Shown piece by piece: positions 27,259-40,664 of a stretch of DNA of 64,000 nt (position 1 is its first letter; every line of letters starts with the position of its first letter). The stretch comes from Astropecten irregularis. Its lineage: Eukaryota; Echinodermata; Asteroidea; Paxillosida; Astropectinidae. The stretch lies in NCBI GenBank assembly GCA_963971285.1, contig OZ020265.1, positions 4,008,270 to 4,072,269 of the forward strand, in the 5' to 3' direction. The notes under the pieces were generated by a model, which did no database searches, was not told the origin of the DNA, and saw nothing but the letters and a program-made list of their open reading frames with translations. Both the position numbers and the translations under genes were made by a program.

Positions 27259-28913
27259 ACTCGTTTTGGATAAATACACCATTTCAGACGAAATTATTTT
27301 AATGATATGTTTCTACCAGCACCATCTTCATGCCCTGAAAGTTATACGTAAATCTGTGAACTTTTTTGTTTTGGTTTGTTTCCAATGTTGTACATGCCCT
27401 TCAAATACTGTTTACCATTACTAAATCTTATAACATTTCTGCTCCAGTTTGGTTTTACAATCATCTGATCATAAACATGATAAATGCATTATAATCCTAC
27501 AATGCATCCAACCTATGCTTTAACCTAAGGTCTTTGATATCACAACTCATAGTCTATTGGACCGGCGCTTTCTTCAACAACATTCTTTGTCTTATTCAGA
27601 GTAAAACCAATGACCGAAAACAATTTTGGTGTTCAGAAGTGAAGTACTTTTTAAAATACTTTTACTGAGACAGTTTTTCACTGTATTCCCAAAAACTTTG
27701 ACACCGTATGTGACAGGGAATTTCACAGATGAGTGTTACTGTATCTTTTTTTATATTTTTTGCCCATGAATTTGTATTTCTTTGACAAAAACCAAAGTAT
27801 GATATGACCTTTAATACATAGATATTTGTCTTCATCAGGCATGCTGGATTGTGTATCCTCCACGGTCTCTTAAGGAGATGTACTCGATGGACATGATGAG
27901 GCTGAGATAATGATGACAGGAGATGAGCAGTTGAGTTGCCCAACATGGTTGCTATCCTATCAGTGATGTCCAAGTTCATTCAGACAGATGAGGTAAGAAG
28001 CTTACTTTTCTGTTCTCTTTGAGTTTCTGATCTTCCTGGTAGAACAACTCTTACAAAACATGACATAACATTGCCATCTACAGACCCAATACATTCTAAA
28101 TCATATATGCTTTGCCTCATGCACTCATGAGATAGCCATTTTGAAGCCGTCTGGGCGCAGTCATTTTGAATTTGAGTTCGTGTCTGTGAAACAAAAACAC
28201 TTTGAATGGAATGCCTTTCGAAGAGAGTTCTCTATGCACGCTCAAGTATGCGCGAACGGTACCTAACGCGTCTTGATGATGCTTGCAATCATTGCGTGAC
28301 TGAAGTGCAGAGCGTGTGCACGCACGGTCCTAAATGAAACGCGCATTTACCGAGGGTGCGTCTGATTTCGGGCGTATTTGGCTTCGATGACGCACCCGTA
28401 TAGAACACAATGCAGTATGCAAATGAACGTACAAAAAACGTACAAAATTGTGGGCTTTCCATAGGTTTGTGCACAAACATGGATGCGCCCACCAGGCATC
28501 ACTTTCTACACGGAGCTAGCACTCTAGTAATTTTAATATAGCTCTATGGTATGAATAGATCTGCATGTGAATAGATCTGCATATGAATTGATCTGCATAT
28601 GAATAGATCTGCATGTGAAAAGATCTGCATGTGAATAGATCTGCATATATGAATATATCTGCATATGAACTGCATATGAATAGATCTGCATATGTGAATA
28701 TATCTGCATGTGAATAAATCTGCATGTGAATAGATCTGCATGTGAATAGATCTGCATGTGAATAGATCTGCATGTGAATAGATCTGCATATGAATAGATC
28801 TGCATTTGAATAAATCTGCATGTGATTAGATCTGCATGTGAATAGATCTGCATGTGAATAAATCTGCATGTGAATAGATCTGGATGTGAATAGATCTGCA
28901 TGTGAATAGATCT
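27259..28913. repeat. Satellite unit 18 (class D, rearranged ~22-monomer tract)
   Basis: Body 27259-28552 with one extra base at AAAAACTTTGAC, tract 28553-28913. In the tract the monomers around 28664-28700 are out of register (ATATGAACTGCATATGAAT and CATATGTGAAT), leaving a net loss of 3 bases. Confidence 0.94.
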
Positions 28914-30357
28914 ACTCGTTTTGGATAAATACACCATTTCAGACGAAATTATTTTAATGATATGTTTCTACCAGCACCATCTTCATGCCCTGAAAGTTAT
29001 ACGTAAATCTGTGAACTTTTTTGTTTTGGTTTGTTTCCAATGTTGTACATGCCCTTCAAATACTGTTTACCATTACTAAATCTTATAACATTTCTGCTCC
29101 AGTTTGGTTTTACAATCATCTGATCATAAACATGATAAATGCATTATAATCCTACAATGCATCCAACCTATGCTTTAACCTAAGGTCTTTGATATCACAA
29201 CTCATAGTCTATTGGACCGGCGCTTTCTTCAACAACATTCTTTGTCTTATTTAGAGTAAAACCAATGACCGAAAACAATTTTGGTGTTCAGAAGTGAAGT
29301 ACTTTTTAAAATACTTTTACTGAGACAGTTTTTCACTGTATTCCCAAAAATTTGACACCGTATGTGACAGGGAATTTCACAGATGAGTGTTACTGTATCT
29401 TTTTTTATATTTTTTGCCCATGAATTTGTATTTCTTTGACAAAAACCAAAGTATGATATGACCTTTAATACATAGATATTTGTCTTCATCAGGCATGCTG
29501 GATTGTGTATCCTCCACGGTCTCTTAAGGAGATGTACTCGATGGACATGATGAGGCTGAGATAATGATGACAGGAGATGAGCAGTTGAGTTGCCCAACAT
29601 GGTTGCTATCCTATCAGTGATGTCCAAGTTCATTCAGACAGATGAGGTAAGAAGCTTACTTTTCTGTTCTCTTTGAGTTTCTGATCTTCCTGGTAGAACA
29701 ACTCTTACAAAACATGACATAACATTGCCATCTACAGACCCAATACATTCTAAATCATATATGCTTTGCCTCATGCACTCATGAGATAGCCATTTTGAAG
29801 CCGTCTGGGCGCAGTCATTTTGAATTTGAGTTGTCTGTGAAATAAGAATACTTTGAATGGAATGCCTTTCGAAGAGAGTTCTCTATGCACGCTCAAGTAT
29901 GCGCGAACGGTACCTAACGCGTCTTGATGATGCTTGCAATCATTGCGTGACTGAAGTGCAGAGCGTGTGCCCGCACGGTCCTAAATGAAACGCGCATTTA
30001 CCGAGGGTGCGTCGGATTTCGGGCGTATTTGGCTTCGATGACGCACCCGTATAGAACACAATGCAGTATGCAAATGAACGTACAAAAAACGTACAAAATT
30101 GTGGGCTTTCCATAGGTTTGTGCACAAACATGGATGCGCCCACCAGGCATCACTTTCTACACGGAGCTAGCACTCTAGTAATTTTAATATAGCTCTATGG
30201 TATGAATAGATCTGCATGTGAATAGATCTGCATATGAATTGATCTGCATGTGAATAGATCTGCATGTGAATAGATATGCATGTGAATAGATATGCATGTG
30301 AATAGATCTGCATATGAATAGATCTGCATTTGAATAAATCTGCATGTGAATAGATCT
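28914..30357. repeat. Satellite unit 19 (class D, 9-monomer tract)
   Basis: Body 28914-30203, tract 30204-30357. A 3-base loss gives GAGTTGTCTGTG near 29830, and AAATAAGAAT is private. Confidence 0.95.
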
Positions 30358-31916
30358 ACTCGTTCTGGATAACTACACCATTTCAGACGAAATTATTTTA
30401 ATGATATGTTTCTACCAGCACCATCTTCATGCCCTGAAAGTTATACGTAAATCTGTGAACTTTTTTGTTTTGGTTTGTTACCAATGTTGTACATGCCCTT
30501 CAAATACTGTTAACCATTACTAAATCTTATAACATTTCTGCTCCAGTTTGGTTTTACAATCATCTGATCATAAACATGATAAATGCATTATAATCCTACA
30601 ATGCATCCAACCTATGCTTTAACCTAAGGTCTTTGATATCACAACTCATAGTCTATTGGACTGGCGCTTTCTTCAACAACATTCTTTGTCTTATTTAGAG
30701 TAAAACCAATGACCGAAAACAATTTTGGTGTTCAGAAGTGAAGTACTTTTTAAAATACTTTTACTGAGACAGTTTTTCACTGTATTCCCAAAAATTTGAC
30801 ACCGTATGTGACAGGGAATTTCACAGATGAGTGTTACTGTATCTTTTTTTATATTTTTTGCCCATGAATTTGTATTTCTTTGACAAAAACCAAAGTATGA
30901 TATGACCTTTAATACATAGATATTTGTCTTCATCAGGCATGCTGGATTGTGTATCCTCCACGGTCTCTTAAGGAGATGTACTCGATGGACATGATGAGGC
31001 TGAGATAATGATGACAGGAGATGAGCAGTTGAGTTGCCCAACATGGTTGCTATCCTATCAGTGATGCCCAAGTTCATTCAGACAGATGAGGTAAGAAGCT
31101 TACTTTTCTGTTCTCTTTGAGTTTCTGATCTTCCTGGTAGAACAACTCTTACAAAACATGACATAACATTGCCATCTACAGACCCAATACATTCTTAATC
31201 ATATGCTTTGCCTCATGCACTCATGAGATAGCCATTTTGAAGCCGTCTGGGCGCAGTCATTTTGAATTTGAGTTCGTGTCTGTGAAACAAGAACACTTTG
31301 AATGGAATGCCTTTCGAAGAGAGTTCTCTATGCACGCTCAAGTATGCGCGAACGGTACCTAACGCGTCTTGATGATGCTTGCAATCATTGCGTGACTGAA
31401 GTTCAGAGCGTGTGCACGCACGGTCCTAAATGAAACGCGCATTTACCGAGGGTGCGACGGATTTCGGGCGTATTTGGCTTCGATGACGCACCCGTATAGA
31501 ACACAATGCAGTATGCAAATGAACGTACAAAAAACGTACAAAATTGTGGGCTTTCCATAGGTTTGTGCACAAACATGGATGCGCCCACCAGGCATCACTT
31601 TCTACACGGAGCTAGCACTCTAGTAATTTTAATATAGCTCTATGGTATGAATAGATCTGCATGTGAATAGATCTGCATATATGAATAGATCTGCATATGA
31701 ATAGATCTGCATGTGAATATATCTGCATGTGAATAAATCTGCATGTGAATAGATCTGCATGTGAATAGATCTGCATGTGAATAGATCTGCATGTGAATAG
31801 ATCTGCATTTGAATAGATCTGCATTTGAATAAATCTGCATGTGAATAGATCTGCATGTGAATAGATCTGCATGTGAATAAATCTGCATGTGAATAGATCT
31901 GCATGTGCATAGATCT
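30358..31916. repeat. Satellite unit 20 (class L, 16-monomer tract)
   Basis: Body 30358-31648, tract 31649-31916. Same type as units 9, 12 and 15. Confidence 0.95.
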
Positions 31917-32809
31917 ACTCGTTCTGAATAAATACACCATTTCAGACGAAATTATTTTAATGATATGTTTCTACCAGCACCATCTTCATGCCCTGAAAGT
32001 TATACGTAAATCTGTGAACTTTTTTGTTTTGGTTTGTTACCAATGTTGTACATGCCCTTCAAATACTGTTAACCATTACTAAATCTTATAACATTTCTGC
32101 TCCAGTTTGGTTTTACAATCATCTGATCATAAACATGATAAATGCATTATAATCCTACAATGCATCCAACCTATGCTCTAACCTAAGGTCTTTGATATCA
32201 CAACTCATAGTCTATTGGACGGGCGCTTTCTTCAACAACATTCTTTGTCTTATTTAGAGTAAAACCAATGACCGAAAACAATTTTGGTGTTCAGAAGTGA
32301 AGTACTTTTTAAAATACTTTTACTGAGACAGTTTTTCACTGTATTCCCAAAAATTTGACACCGTATGTGACAGGGAATTTCACAGATGAGTGTTACTGTA
32401 TCTTTTTTTATATTTTTTGCCCATGAATTTGTATTTCTTTGACAAAAACCAAAGTATGATATGACCTTTAATACATAGATATTTGTCTTCATCAGGCATG
32501 CTGGATTGTGTATCCTCCACGGTCTCTTAAGGAGATGTACTCGATGGACATGATGAGGCTGAGATAATGATGACAGGCGATGAGCAGTTGAGTTGCCCAA
32601 CATGGTTGCTATCCTATCAGTGATGCCCAAGTTCATTCAGACAGATGAGGTAAGAAGCTTACTTTTCTGTTCTCTTTGAGTTTCTGATCTTCCTGGTAGA
32701 ACAACTCTTACAAAACATGACATAACATTGCCATCTACAGACCCAATACATTCTAAATCATATGCTTTGCCTCATGCACTCATGAGATAGCCATTTTGAA
32801 GCCGTCTGG

Positions 32810-32817
32810 GCGCAGTC
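32810..32817. repeat. Target-site duplication, left copy (hAT-like MITE)
   Basis: GCGCAGTC sits directly before the element. The undisturbed satellite has a single GCGCAGTC at this place, so the 8-bp duplication is exact. Confidence 0.93.
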
Positions 32818-33034
32818 CACCGGCGCACCCAGGATTTTGTCTTGGGGGGGGCTCAAAGAAAATTTTTCTCCCATAAAATTTTTTTGAGACCCCCCCCCCC
32901 TTCCTCCTCTCCCTTTCCCTCTCCCCCCCCCCTTTTTTTTCTTTTTTTTTCTTCTTTTTTTTTCGTTTTTTTTTTCAGGGACCCTCTTGGGGGGGGCTCA
33001 AGCCCCCCGAGCCCCCCCCCTGGGTGCGCCACTG
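32818..33034. mobile_element. Non-autonomous hAT-like transposon (MITE), 217 bp
   Basis: The insert interrupts a body sequence known from the other units, so its ends are exact. The left end is CACCGGCGCACCCAGG. The right end, read inward, is CAGTGGCGCACCCAGG. These are 16-bp terminal inverted repeats differing at two positions. Together with the 8-bp target duplication and a CAGTG-type terminus this fits the hAT superfamily. The interior has no coding capacity. It holds G8 and C8-11 runs, T-rich and C/T-rich stretches, and a repeated TCTTGGGGGGGGCTCAA near both ends. Mobilisation would need a transposase from elsewhere. Confidence 0.88.
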
Positions 33035-33042
33035 GCGCAGTC
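33035..33042. repeat. Target-site duplication, right copy (hAT-like MITE)
   Basis: Second GCGCAGTC, immediately after the right terminal repeat. Satellite sequence resumes with ATTTTGAATTTG. Confidence 0.93.
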
Positions 33043-33586
33043 ATTTTGAATTTGAGTTCGTGTCTGTGAAACAAGAACACTTTGAATGGAATGCCTTTCG
33101 AAGAGAGTTCTCTATGCACGCTCAAGTATGAGCGAACGGTACCTAACGCGTCTTGATGATGCTTGCAATCATTGCGTGACTGAAGTGCAGAGCGTGTGCA
33201 CGCACGGTCCTAAATGAAACACGCATTTACCGAGGGTGCGTCGGATTTCGGGCGTATTTGGCTTCGATGACGCACCCGTATAGAACACAATGCAGTATGC
33301 AAATGAACGTACAAAAAACGTACAAAATTGTGGGCTTTCCATAGGTTTGTGCACAAACATGGATGCGCCCACCAGGCATCACTTTCTACACGGAGCTAGC
33401 ACTCTAGTAATTTTAATATAGCTCTATGGTATGAATAGATCTGCATGTGAATAGATCTGCATATGAATTGATCTGCATGTGAATAGATCTGCATGTGAAT
33501 AGATATGCATGTGAATAGATATGCATGTGAATAGATCTGCATATGAATAGATCTGCATTTGAATAAATCTGCATGTGAATAGATCT

Positions 33587-35161
33587 ACTCGTTCTGGATA
33601 ACTACACCATTTCAGACGAAATTATTTTAATGATATGTTTCTACCAGCACCATCTTCATGCCCTGAAAGTTATACGTAAATCTGTGAACTTTTTTGTTTT
33701 GGTTTGTTACCAATGTTGTACATGCCCTTCAAATACTGTTAACCATTACTAAATCTTATAAAATTTCTGCTCCAGTTTGGTTTTACAATCATCTGATCAT
33801 AAACATGATAAATGCATTATAATCCTACAATGCATCCAACCTATGCTTTAACCTAAGGTCTTTGATATCACAACTCATAGTCTATTGGACTGGCGCTTTC
33901 TTCAACAACATTCTTTGTCTTATTTAGAGTAAAACCAATGACCGAAAACAATTTTGGTGTTCAGAAGTGAAGTACTTTTTAAAATACTTTTACTGAGACA
34001 GTTTTTCACTGTATTCCCAAAAATTTGACACCGTATGTGACAGGGAATTTCACAGATGAGTGTTACTGTATCTTTTTTTATATTTTTTGCCCATGAATTT
34101 GTATTTCTTTGACAAAAACCAAAGTATGATATGACCTTTAATACATAGATATTTGTCTTCATCAGGCATGCTGGATTGTGTATCCTCCACGGTCTCTTAA
34201 GGAGATGTACTCGATGGACATGATGAGGCTGAGATAATGATGACAGGAGATGAGCAGTTGAGTTGCCCAACATGGTTGCTATCCTATCAGTGATGCCCAA
34301 GTTCATTCAGACAGATGAGGTAAGAAGCTTACTTTTCTGTTCTCTTTGAGTTTCTGATCTTCCTGGTAGAACAACTCTTACAAAACATGACATAACATTG
34401 CCATCTACAGACCCAATACATTCTTAATCATATGCTTTGCCTCATGCACTCATGAGATAGCCATTTTGAAGCCGTCTGGGCGCAGTCATTTTGAATTTGA
34501 GTTCGTGTCTGTGAAACAAGAACACTTTGAATGGAATGCCTTTCGAAGAGAGTTCTCTATGCACGCTCAAGTATGAGCGAACGGTACCTAACGCGTCTTG
34601 ATGATGCTTGCAATCATTGCGTGACTGAAGTTCAGAGCGTGTGCACGCACGGTCCTAAATGAAACGCGCATTTACCGAGGGTGCGACGGATTTCGGGCGT
34701 ATTTGGCTTCGATGACGCACCCGTATAGAACACAATGCAGTATGCAAATGAACGTACAAAAAACGTACAAAATTGTGGGCTTTCCATAGGTTTGTGCACA
34801 AACATGGATGCGCCCACCAGGCATCACTTTCTACACGGAGCTAGCACTCTAGTAATTTTAATATAGCTCTATGGTATGAATAGATCTGCATGTGAATAGA
34901 TCTGCATATATGAATAGATCTGCATATGAATAGATCTGCATGTGAATATATCTGCATGTGAATAAATCTGCATGTGAATAGATCTGCATGTGAATAGATC
35001 TGCATGTGAATAGATCTGCATGTGAATAGATCTGCATTTGAATAGATCTGCATTTGAATAAATCTGCATGTGAATAGATCTGCATGTGAATAGATCTGCA
35101 TGTGAATAGATCTGCATGTGAATAAATCTGCATGTGAATAGATCTGCATGTGCATAGATCT
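33587..35161. repeat. Satellite unit 22 (class L, 17-monomer tract)
   Basis: Body 33587-34877, tract 34878-35161, one monomer more than units 9, 12, 15 and 20. TATAAAATTTCTG is private, and AAGTATGAGCG is an R-type variant within an L body. Confidence 0.95.
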
Positions 35162-36817
35162 ACTCGTTCTGAATAAATACACCATTTCAGACGAAATTAT
35201 TTTAATGATATGTTTCTACCAGCACCATCTTCATGCCCTGAAAGTTATACGTAAATCTGTGAACTTTTTTGTTTTGGTTTGTTACCAATGTTGTACATGC
35301 CCTTCAAATACTGTTAACCATTACTAAATCTTATAACATTTCTGCTCCAGTTTGGTTTTACAATCATCTGATCATAAACATGATAAATGCATTATAATCC
35401 TACAATGCATCCAACCTATGCTCTAACCTAAGGTCTTTGATATCACAACTCATAGTCTATTGGACCGGCGCTTTCTTCAACAACATTCTTTGTCTTATTT
35501 AGAGTAAAACCAATGACCGAAAACAATTTTGGTGTTCAGAAGTGAAGTACTTTTTAAAATACTTTTACTGAGACAGTTTTTCACTGTATTCCCAAAAATT
35601 TGACACCGTATGTGACAGGGAATTTCACAGATGAGTGTTACTGTATCTTTTTTTATATTTTTTTGCCCATGAATTTGTATTTCTTTGACAAAAACCAAAG
35701 TATGATATGACCTTTAATACATAGATATTTGTCTTCATCAGGCATGCTGGATTGTGTATCCTCCACGGTCTCTTAAGGAGATGTACTCGATGGACATGAT
35801 GAGGCTGAGATAATGATGACAGGCGATGAGCAGTTGAGTTGCCCAACATGGTTGCTATCCTATCAGTGATGCCCAAGTTCATTCAGACAGATGAGGTAAG
35901 AAGCTTACTTTTCTGTTCTCTTTGAGTTTCTGATCTTCCTGGTAGAACAACTCTTACAAAACATGACATAACATTGCCATCTACAGACCCAATACATTCT
36001 AAATCATATGCTTTGCCTCATGCACTCATGAGATAGCCATTTTGAAGCCGTCTGGGCGCAGTCATTTTGAATTTGAGTTCGTGTCTGTGAAACAAGAACA
36101 CTTTGAATGGAATGCCTTTCGAAGAGAGTTCTCTATGCACGCTCAAGTATGAGCGAACGGTACCTAACGCGTCTTGATGATGCTTGCAATCATTGCGTGA
36201 CTGAAGTGCAGAGCGTGTGCACGCACGGTCCTAAATGAAACACGCATTTACCGAGGGTGCGTCGGATTTCGGGCGTATTTGGCTTCGATGACGCACCCGT
36301 ATAGAACACAATGCAGTATGCAAATGAACGTACAAAAAACGTACAAAATTGTGGGCTTTCCATAGGTTTGTGCACAAACATGGATGCGCCCACCAGGCAT
36401 CACTTTCTACACGGAGCTAGCACTCTAGTAATTTTAATATAGCTCTATGGTATGAATAGATCTGCATGTGAATAGATCTGCATATGAATTGATCTGCATA
36501 TGAATAGATCTGCATGTGAATAGATCTGCATGTGAATAGATCTGCATATATGAATATATCTGCATATGAATTGATCTGCATATGAATAGATCTGCATGTG
36601 AATATATCTGCATGTGAATAAATCTGCATGTGAATAGATCTGCATGTGAATAGATCTGCATGTGAATAGATCTGCATGTGAATAGATCTGCATATGAATA
36701 GATCTGCATTTGAATAAATCTGCATGTGAATAGATCTGCATGTGAATAGATCTGCATGTGAATAAATCTGCATGTGAATAGATCTGGATGTGAATAGATC
36801 TGCATGTGAATAGATCT
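35162..36817. repeat. Satellite unit 23 (class R, 22-monomer tract)
   Basis: Body 35162-36453, tract 36454-36817. One extra T in the T-run before GCCCATGAA (near 35661) shifts the long minus frame seen in other units, without sign of selection against it. Confidence 0.95.
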
Positions 36818-38464
36818 ACTCGTTTTGGATAAATACACCATTTCAGACGAAATTATTTTAATGATATGTTTCTACCAGCACCATCTTCATGCCCTGAAAG
36901 TTATACGTAAATCTGTGAACTTTTTTGTTTCCAATGTTGTACATGCCCTTCAAATACTGTTTACCATTACTAAATCTTATAACATTTCTGCTCCAGTTTG
37001 GTTTTACAATCATCTGATCATAAACATGATAAATGCATTATAATCCTACAATGCATCCAACCTATGCTTTAACCTAAGGTCTTTGATATCACAACTCATA
37101 GTCTATTGGACCGGCGCTTTCTTCAACAACATTCTTTGTCTTATTTAGAGTAAAACCAATGACCGAAAACAATTTTGGTGTTCAGAAGTGAAGTACTTTT
37201 TAAAATACTTTTACTGAGACAGTTTTTCACTGTATTCCCAAAAATTTGACACCGTATGTGACAGGGAATTTCACAGATGAGTGTTACTGTATCTTTTTTT
37301 ATATTTTTTGCCCATGAATTTGTATTTCTTTGACAAAAACCAAAGTATGATATGACCTTTAATACATAGATATTTGTCTTCATCAGGCATGCTGGATTGT
37401 GTATCCTCCACGGTCTCTTAGAGAGATGTACTCGATGGACATGATGAGGCTGAGATAATGATGACAGGAGATGAGCAGTTGAGTTGCCCAACATGGTTGC
37501 TATCCTATCAGTGATGTCCAAGTTCATTCAGACAGATGAGGTAAGAAGCTTACTTTTCTGTTCTCTTTGAGTTTCTGATCTTCCTGGTAGAACAACTCTT
37601 ACAAAACATGACATAACATTGCCATCTACAGACCCAATACATTCTAAATCATATATGCTTTGCCTCATGCACTCATGAGATAGCCATTTTGAAGCCGTCT
37701 GGGCGCAGTCATTTTGAATTTGAGTTCGTGTCTGTGAAACAAGAATACTTTGAATGGAACGCCTTTCGAAGAGAGTTCTCTATGCACGCTCAAGTATGCG
37801 CGAATGGTACCTAACGCGTCTTGATGATGCTTGCAATCATTGCGTGACTGAAGTGCAGAGCGTGTGCACGCACGGTCCTAAATGAAACGCGCATTTACCG
37901 AGGGTGCGACGGATTTCGGGCGTATTTGGCTTCGATGACGCACCCGTATAGAACACAATGCAGTATGCAAATGAACGTACAAAAAACGTACAAAATTGTG
38001 GGCTTTCCATAGGTTTGTGCACAAACATGGATGCGCCCACCAGGCATCACTTTCTACACGGAGCTAGCACTCTAGTAATTTTAATATAGCTCTATGGTAT
38101 GAATAGATCTGCATGTGAATAGATCTGCATATGAATTGATCTGCATATGAATAGATCTGCATGTGAAAAGATCTGCATGTGAATAGATCTGCATATATGA
38201 ATATATCTGCATATGAATTGATCTGCATATGAATAGATCTGCATGTGAATATATCTGCATGTGAATAAATCTGCATGTGAATAGATCTGCATGTGAATAG
38301 ATCTGCATGTGAATAGATCTGCATGTGAATAGATCTGCATATGAATAGATCTGCATTTGAATAAATCTGCATGTGAATAGATCTGCATGTGAATAGATCT
38401 GCATGTGAATAAATCTGCATGTGAATAGATCTGGATGTGAATAGATCTGCATGTGAATAGATCT
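36818..38464. repeat. Satellite unit 24 (class D, 22-monomer tract)
   Basis: Body 36818-38100, tract 38101-38464. Ten bases are missing near 36930, one copy of a TTTTGGTTTG-like stretch. The tract has the GAAAAGATCTGC monomer. The CTCTTAGAGAG variant links it to units 2, 5 and 33. Confidence 0.95.
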
Positions 38465-39910
38465 ACTCGTTTTGGATAAATACACCATTTCAGACGAAAT
38501 TATTTTAATGATATGTTTCTACCAGCACCATCTTCATGCCCTGAAAGTTATACGTAAATCTGTGAACTTTTTTGTTTTGGTTTGTTTCCAATGTTGTACA
38601 TGCCCTTCAAATACTGTTTACCATTACTAAATCTTATAACATTTCTGCTCCAGTTTGGTTTTACAATCATCTGATCATAAACATGATAAATGCATTATAA
38701 TCCTACAATGCATCCAACCTATGCTTTAACCTAAGGTCTTTGATATCACAACTCATAGTCTATTGGACCGGCGCTTTCTTCAACAACATTCTTTGTCTTA
38801 TTTAGAGTAAAACCAATGACCGAAAACAATTTTGGTGTTCAGAAGTGAAGTACTTTTTAAAATACTTTTACTGAGACAGTTTTTCACTGTATTCCCAAAA
38901 ATTTGACACCGTATGTGACAGGGAATTTCACAGATGAGTGTTACTGTATCTTTTTTTATATTTTTTGCCCATGAATTTGTATTTCTTTGACAAAAACCAA
39001 AGTATGATATGACCTTTAATACATAGATATCTGTCTTCATCAGGCATGCTGGATTGTGTATCCTCCACGGTCTCTTAAGGAGATGTACTCGATGGACATG
39101 ATGAGGCTGAGATAATGATGACAGGAGATGAGCAGTTGAGTTGCCAACATGGTTGCTATCCTATCAGTGATGTCCAAGTTCATTCAGACAGATGAGGTAA
39201 GAAGCTTACTTTTCTGTTCTCTTTGAGTTTCTGATCTTCCTGGTAGAACAACTCTTACAAAACATGACATAACATTGCCATCTACAGACCCAATACATTC
39301 TAAATCATATATGCTTTGCCTCATGCACTCATGAGATAGCCATTTTGAAGCCGTCTGGGCGCAGTCATTTTGAATTTGAGTTCTTGTCTGTGAAACAAGA
39401 ATACTTTGAATGGAATGCCTTTCGAAGAGAGTTCTCTATGCACGCTCAAGTATGCGCGAACGGTACCTAACGCGTCTTGATGATGCTTGCAATCATTGCG
39501 TGACTGAAGTGCAGAGCGTGTGCCCGCACGGTCCTAAATGAAACGCGCATTTACCGAGGGTGCGTCGGATTTCGGGCGTATTTGGCTTCGATGACGCACC
39601 CGTATAGAACACAATGCAGTATGCAAATGAACGTACAAAAAACGTACAAAATTGTGGGCTTTCCATAGGTTTGTGCACAAACATGGATGCGCCCACCAGG
39701 CATCACTTTCTACACGGAGCTAGCACTCTAGTAATTTTAATATAGCTCTATGGTATGAATAGATCTGCATGTGAATAGATCTGCATATGAATTGATCTGC
39801 ATGTGAATAGATCTGCATGTGAATAGATATGCATGTGAATAGATATGCATGTGAATAGATCTGCATATGAATAGATCTGCATTTGAATAAATCTGCATGT
39901 GAATAGATCT
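38465..39910. repeat. Satellite unit 25 (class D, 9-monomer tract)
   Basis: Body 38465-39756, tract 39757-39910. One C is missing in GTTGCCAACATGG (near 39143), a deletion shared with unit 35. GATATCTGTC and GAGTTCTTGTC are private. Confidence 0.95.
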
Positions 39911-40254
39911 ACTCGTTCTGGATAACTACACCATTTCAGACGAAATTATTTTAATGATATGTTTCTACCAGCACCATCTTCATGCCCTGAAAGTTATACG
40001 TAAATCTGTGAACTTTTTTGTTTTGGTTTGTTACCAATGTTGTACATGCCCTTCAAATACTGTTAACCATTACTAAATCTTATAACATTTCTGCTCCAGT
40101 TTGGTTTTACAATCATCTGATCATAAACATGATAAATGCATTATAATCCTACAATGCATCCAACCTATGCTTTAACCTAAGGTCTTTGATATCACAACTC
40201 ATAGTCTATTGGACTGGCGCTTTCTTCAACAACATTCTTTGTCTTATTTAGAGT

Positions 40255-40259
40255 AAAAC
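40255..40259. repeat. Target-site duplication, left copy (LTR retrotransposon)
   Basis: AAAAC directly before the LTR. Other units read GAGTAAAACCAATGACC at this point with one AAAAC. Confidence 0.95.
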
Positions 40260-40304
40260 TGAAGAAATAGACTCCTCGATTGCTGGTAATAGTAGCAGAT
40301 ACTC

Positions 40305-40310
40305 TTTATT
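40305..40310 (-). terminator. Poly(A) signal AATAAA in the 3' LTR
   Basis: The reverse complement of TTTATT gives AATAAA about 23 bases after the proposed start of R and about 45 bases before the LTR end, a workable position for 3' end formation of the genomic RNA. Confidence 0.6.
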
Positions 40311-40322
40311 GCATCAACAACG

Positions 40323-40333
40323 ATGATAGAGTC
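40323..40333 (-). other. LTR segment complementary to the presumed primer-binding site (3' LTR copy)
   Basis: On the minus strand this reads GACTCTATCAT, the exact complement of the 11 bases spanning the 5' LTR end and the adjoining untranslated leader. See the copy at 45511-45521, which would form the 5' end of the transcript. Confidence 0.55.
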
Positions 40334-40619
40334 CTGTGTGGCAAAACAATAACAGTAAACAATTATAAAGTGTGTAAAACTGTAGACAAGCCCAAGGACT
40401 AACTGATGACAATAAGATAATGAAATAATAACGAAAGTAAAGACTTACAAACAAAGTGGAATTGGTATGGCAAGACCAAGTAACAACTGATTAACCAAGC
40501 GACAATTTATGAAGTCGGCACGCATAATACACTGAGCGCTGCCGTTACTTCCGCATTTTCGAAATGTCATAGCGCCCTCTGGCGGTAGAATATAGAGACC
40601 TATTGGTGGAAACTCTGCA

Positions 40620-40627
40620 TCCCCCCC
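40620..40627 (-). other. Polypurine tract
   Basis: On the minus strand GGGGGGGA directly precedes the TG of the 3' LTR, the expected place for the plus-strand DNA primer. The stretch 40628-40664 between it and the stop codon is a short 3' untranslated segment with nothing else recognisable. Confidence 0.75.
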
Positions 40628-40664
40628 AGTCCGAGGAGCTAAACAGAGGTCAACGGACTAATTA

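Larger units (their letters stand above)
31917..33586. repeat. Satellite unit 21 (class R, 9-monomer tract, carries a hAT-like MITE)
   Basis: Body 31917-33432 including 225 bp of inserted DNA and target duplication, tract 33433-33586. An R body followed by a D-type short tract suggests a recombinant unit. GGACGGGCGC near 32220 is private. Confidence 0.95.
40260..40619 (-). repeat. 3' LTR, 360 bp, full length
   Basis: On the minus strand it begins TGCAGAGTTTCC and ends CTATTTCTTCA. It carries TTTATAAT (plus positions 40362-40369), a possible transcription start near 40333 and an AATAAA signal at 40305-40310. It retains the 123-bp U3 segment 40424-40546 that is missing from the 5' LTR. Confidence 0.93.

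Noticed and set aside
32842..33125. Proline- and lysine-rich frames across the MITE
   Set aside because: They are translations of C, G and T runs and cross the transposon boundary into satellite.
36825..37043. 72-residue plus-strand frame in unit 24
   Set aside because: It exists only because of the private 10-base deletion in this unit.
40424..40546. 123-bp LTR difference as a spliced intron
   Set aside because: A GTAAGT-like motif occurs inside, but the ends of the missing segment are not GT and AG.
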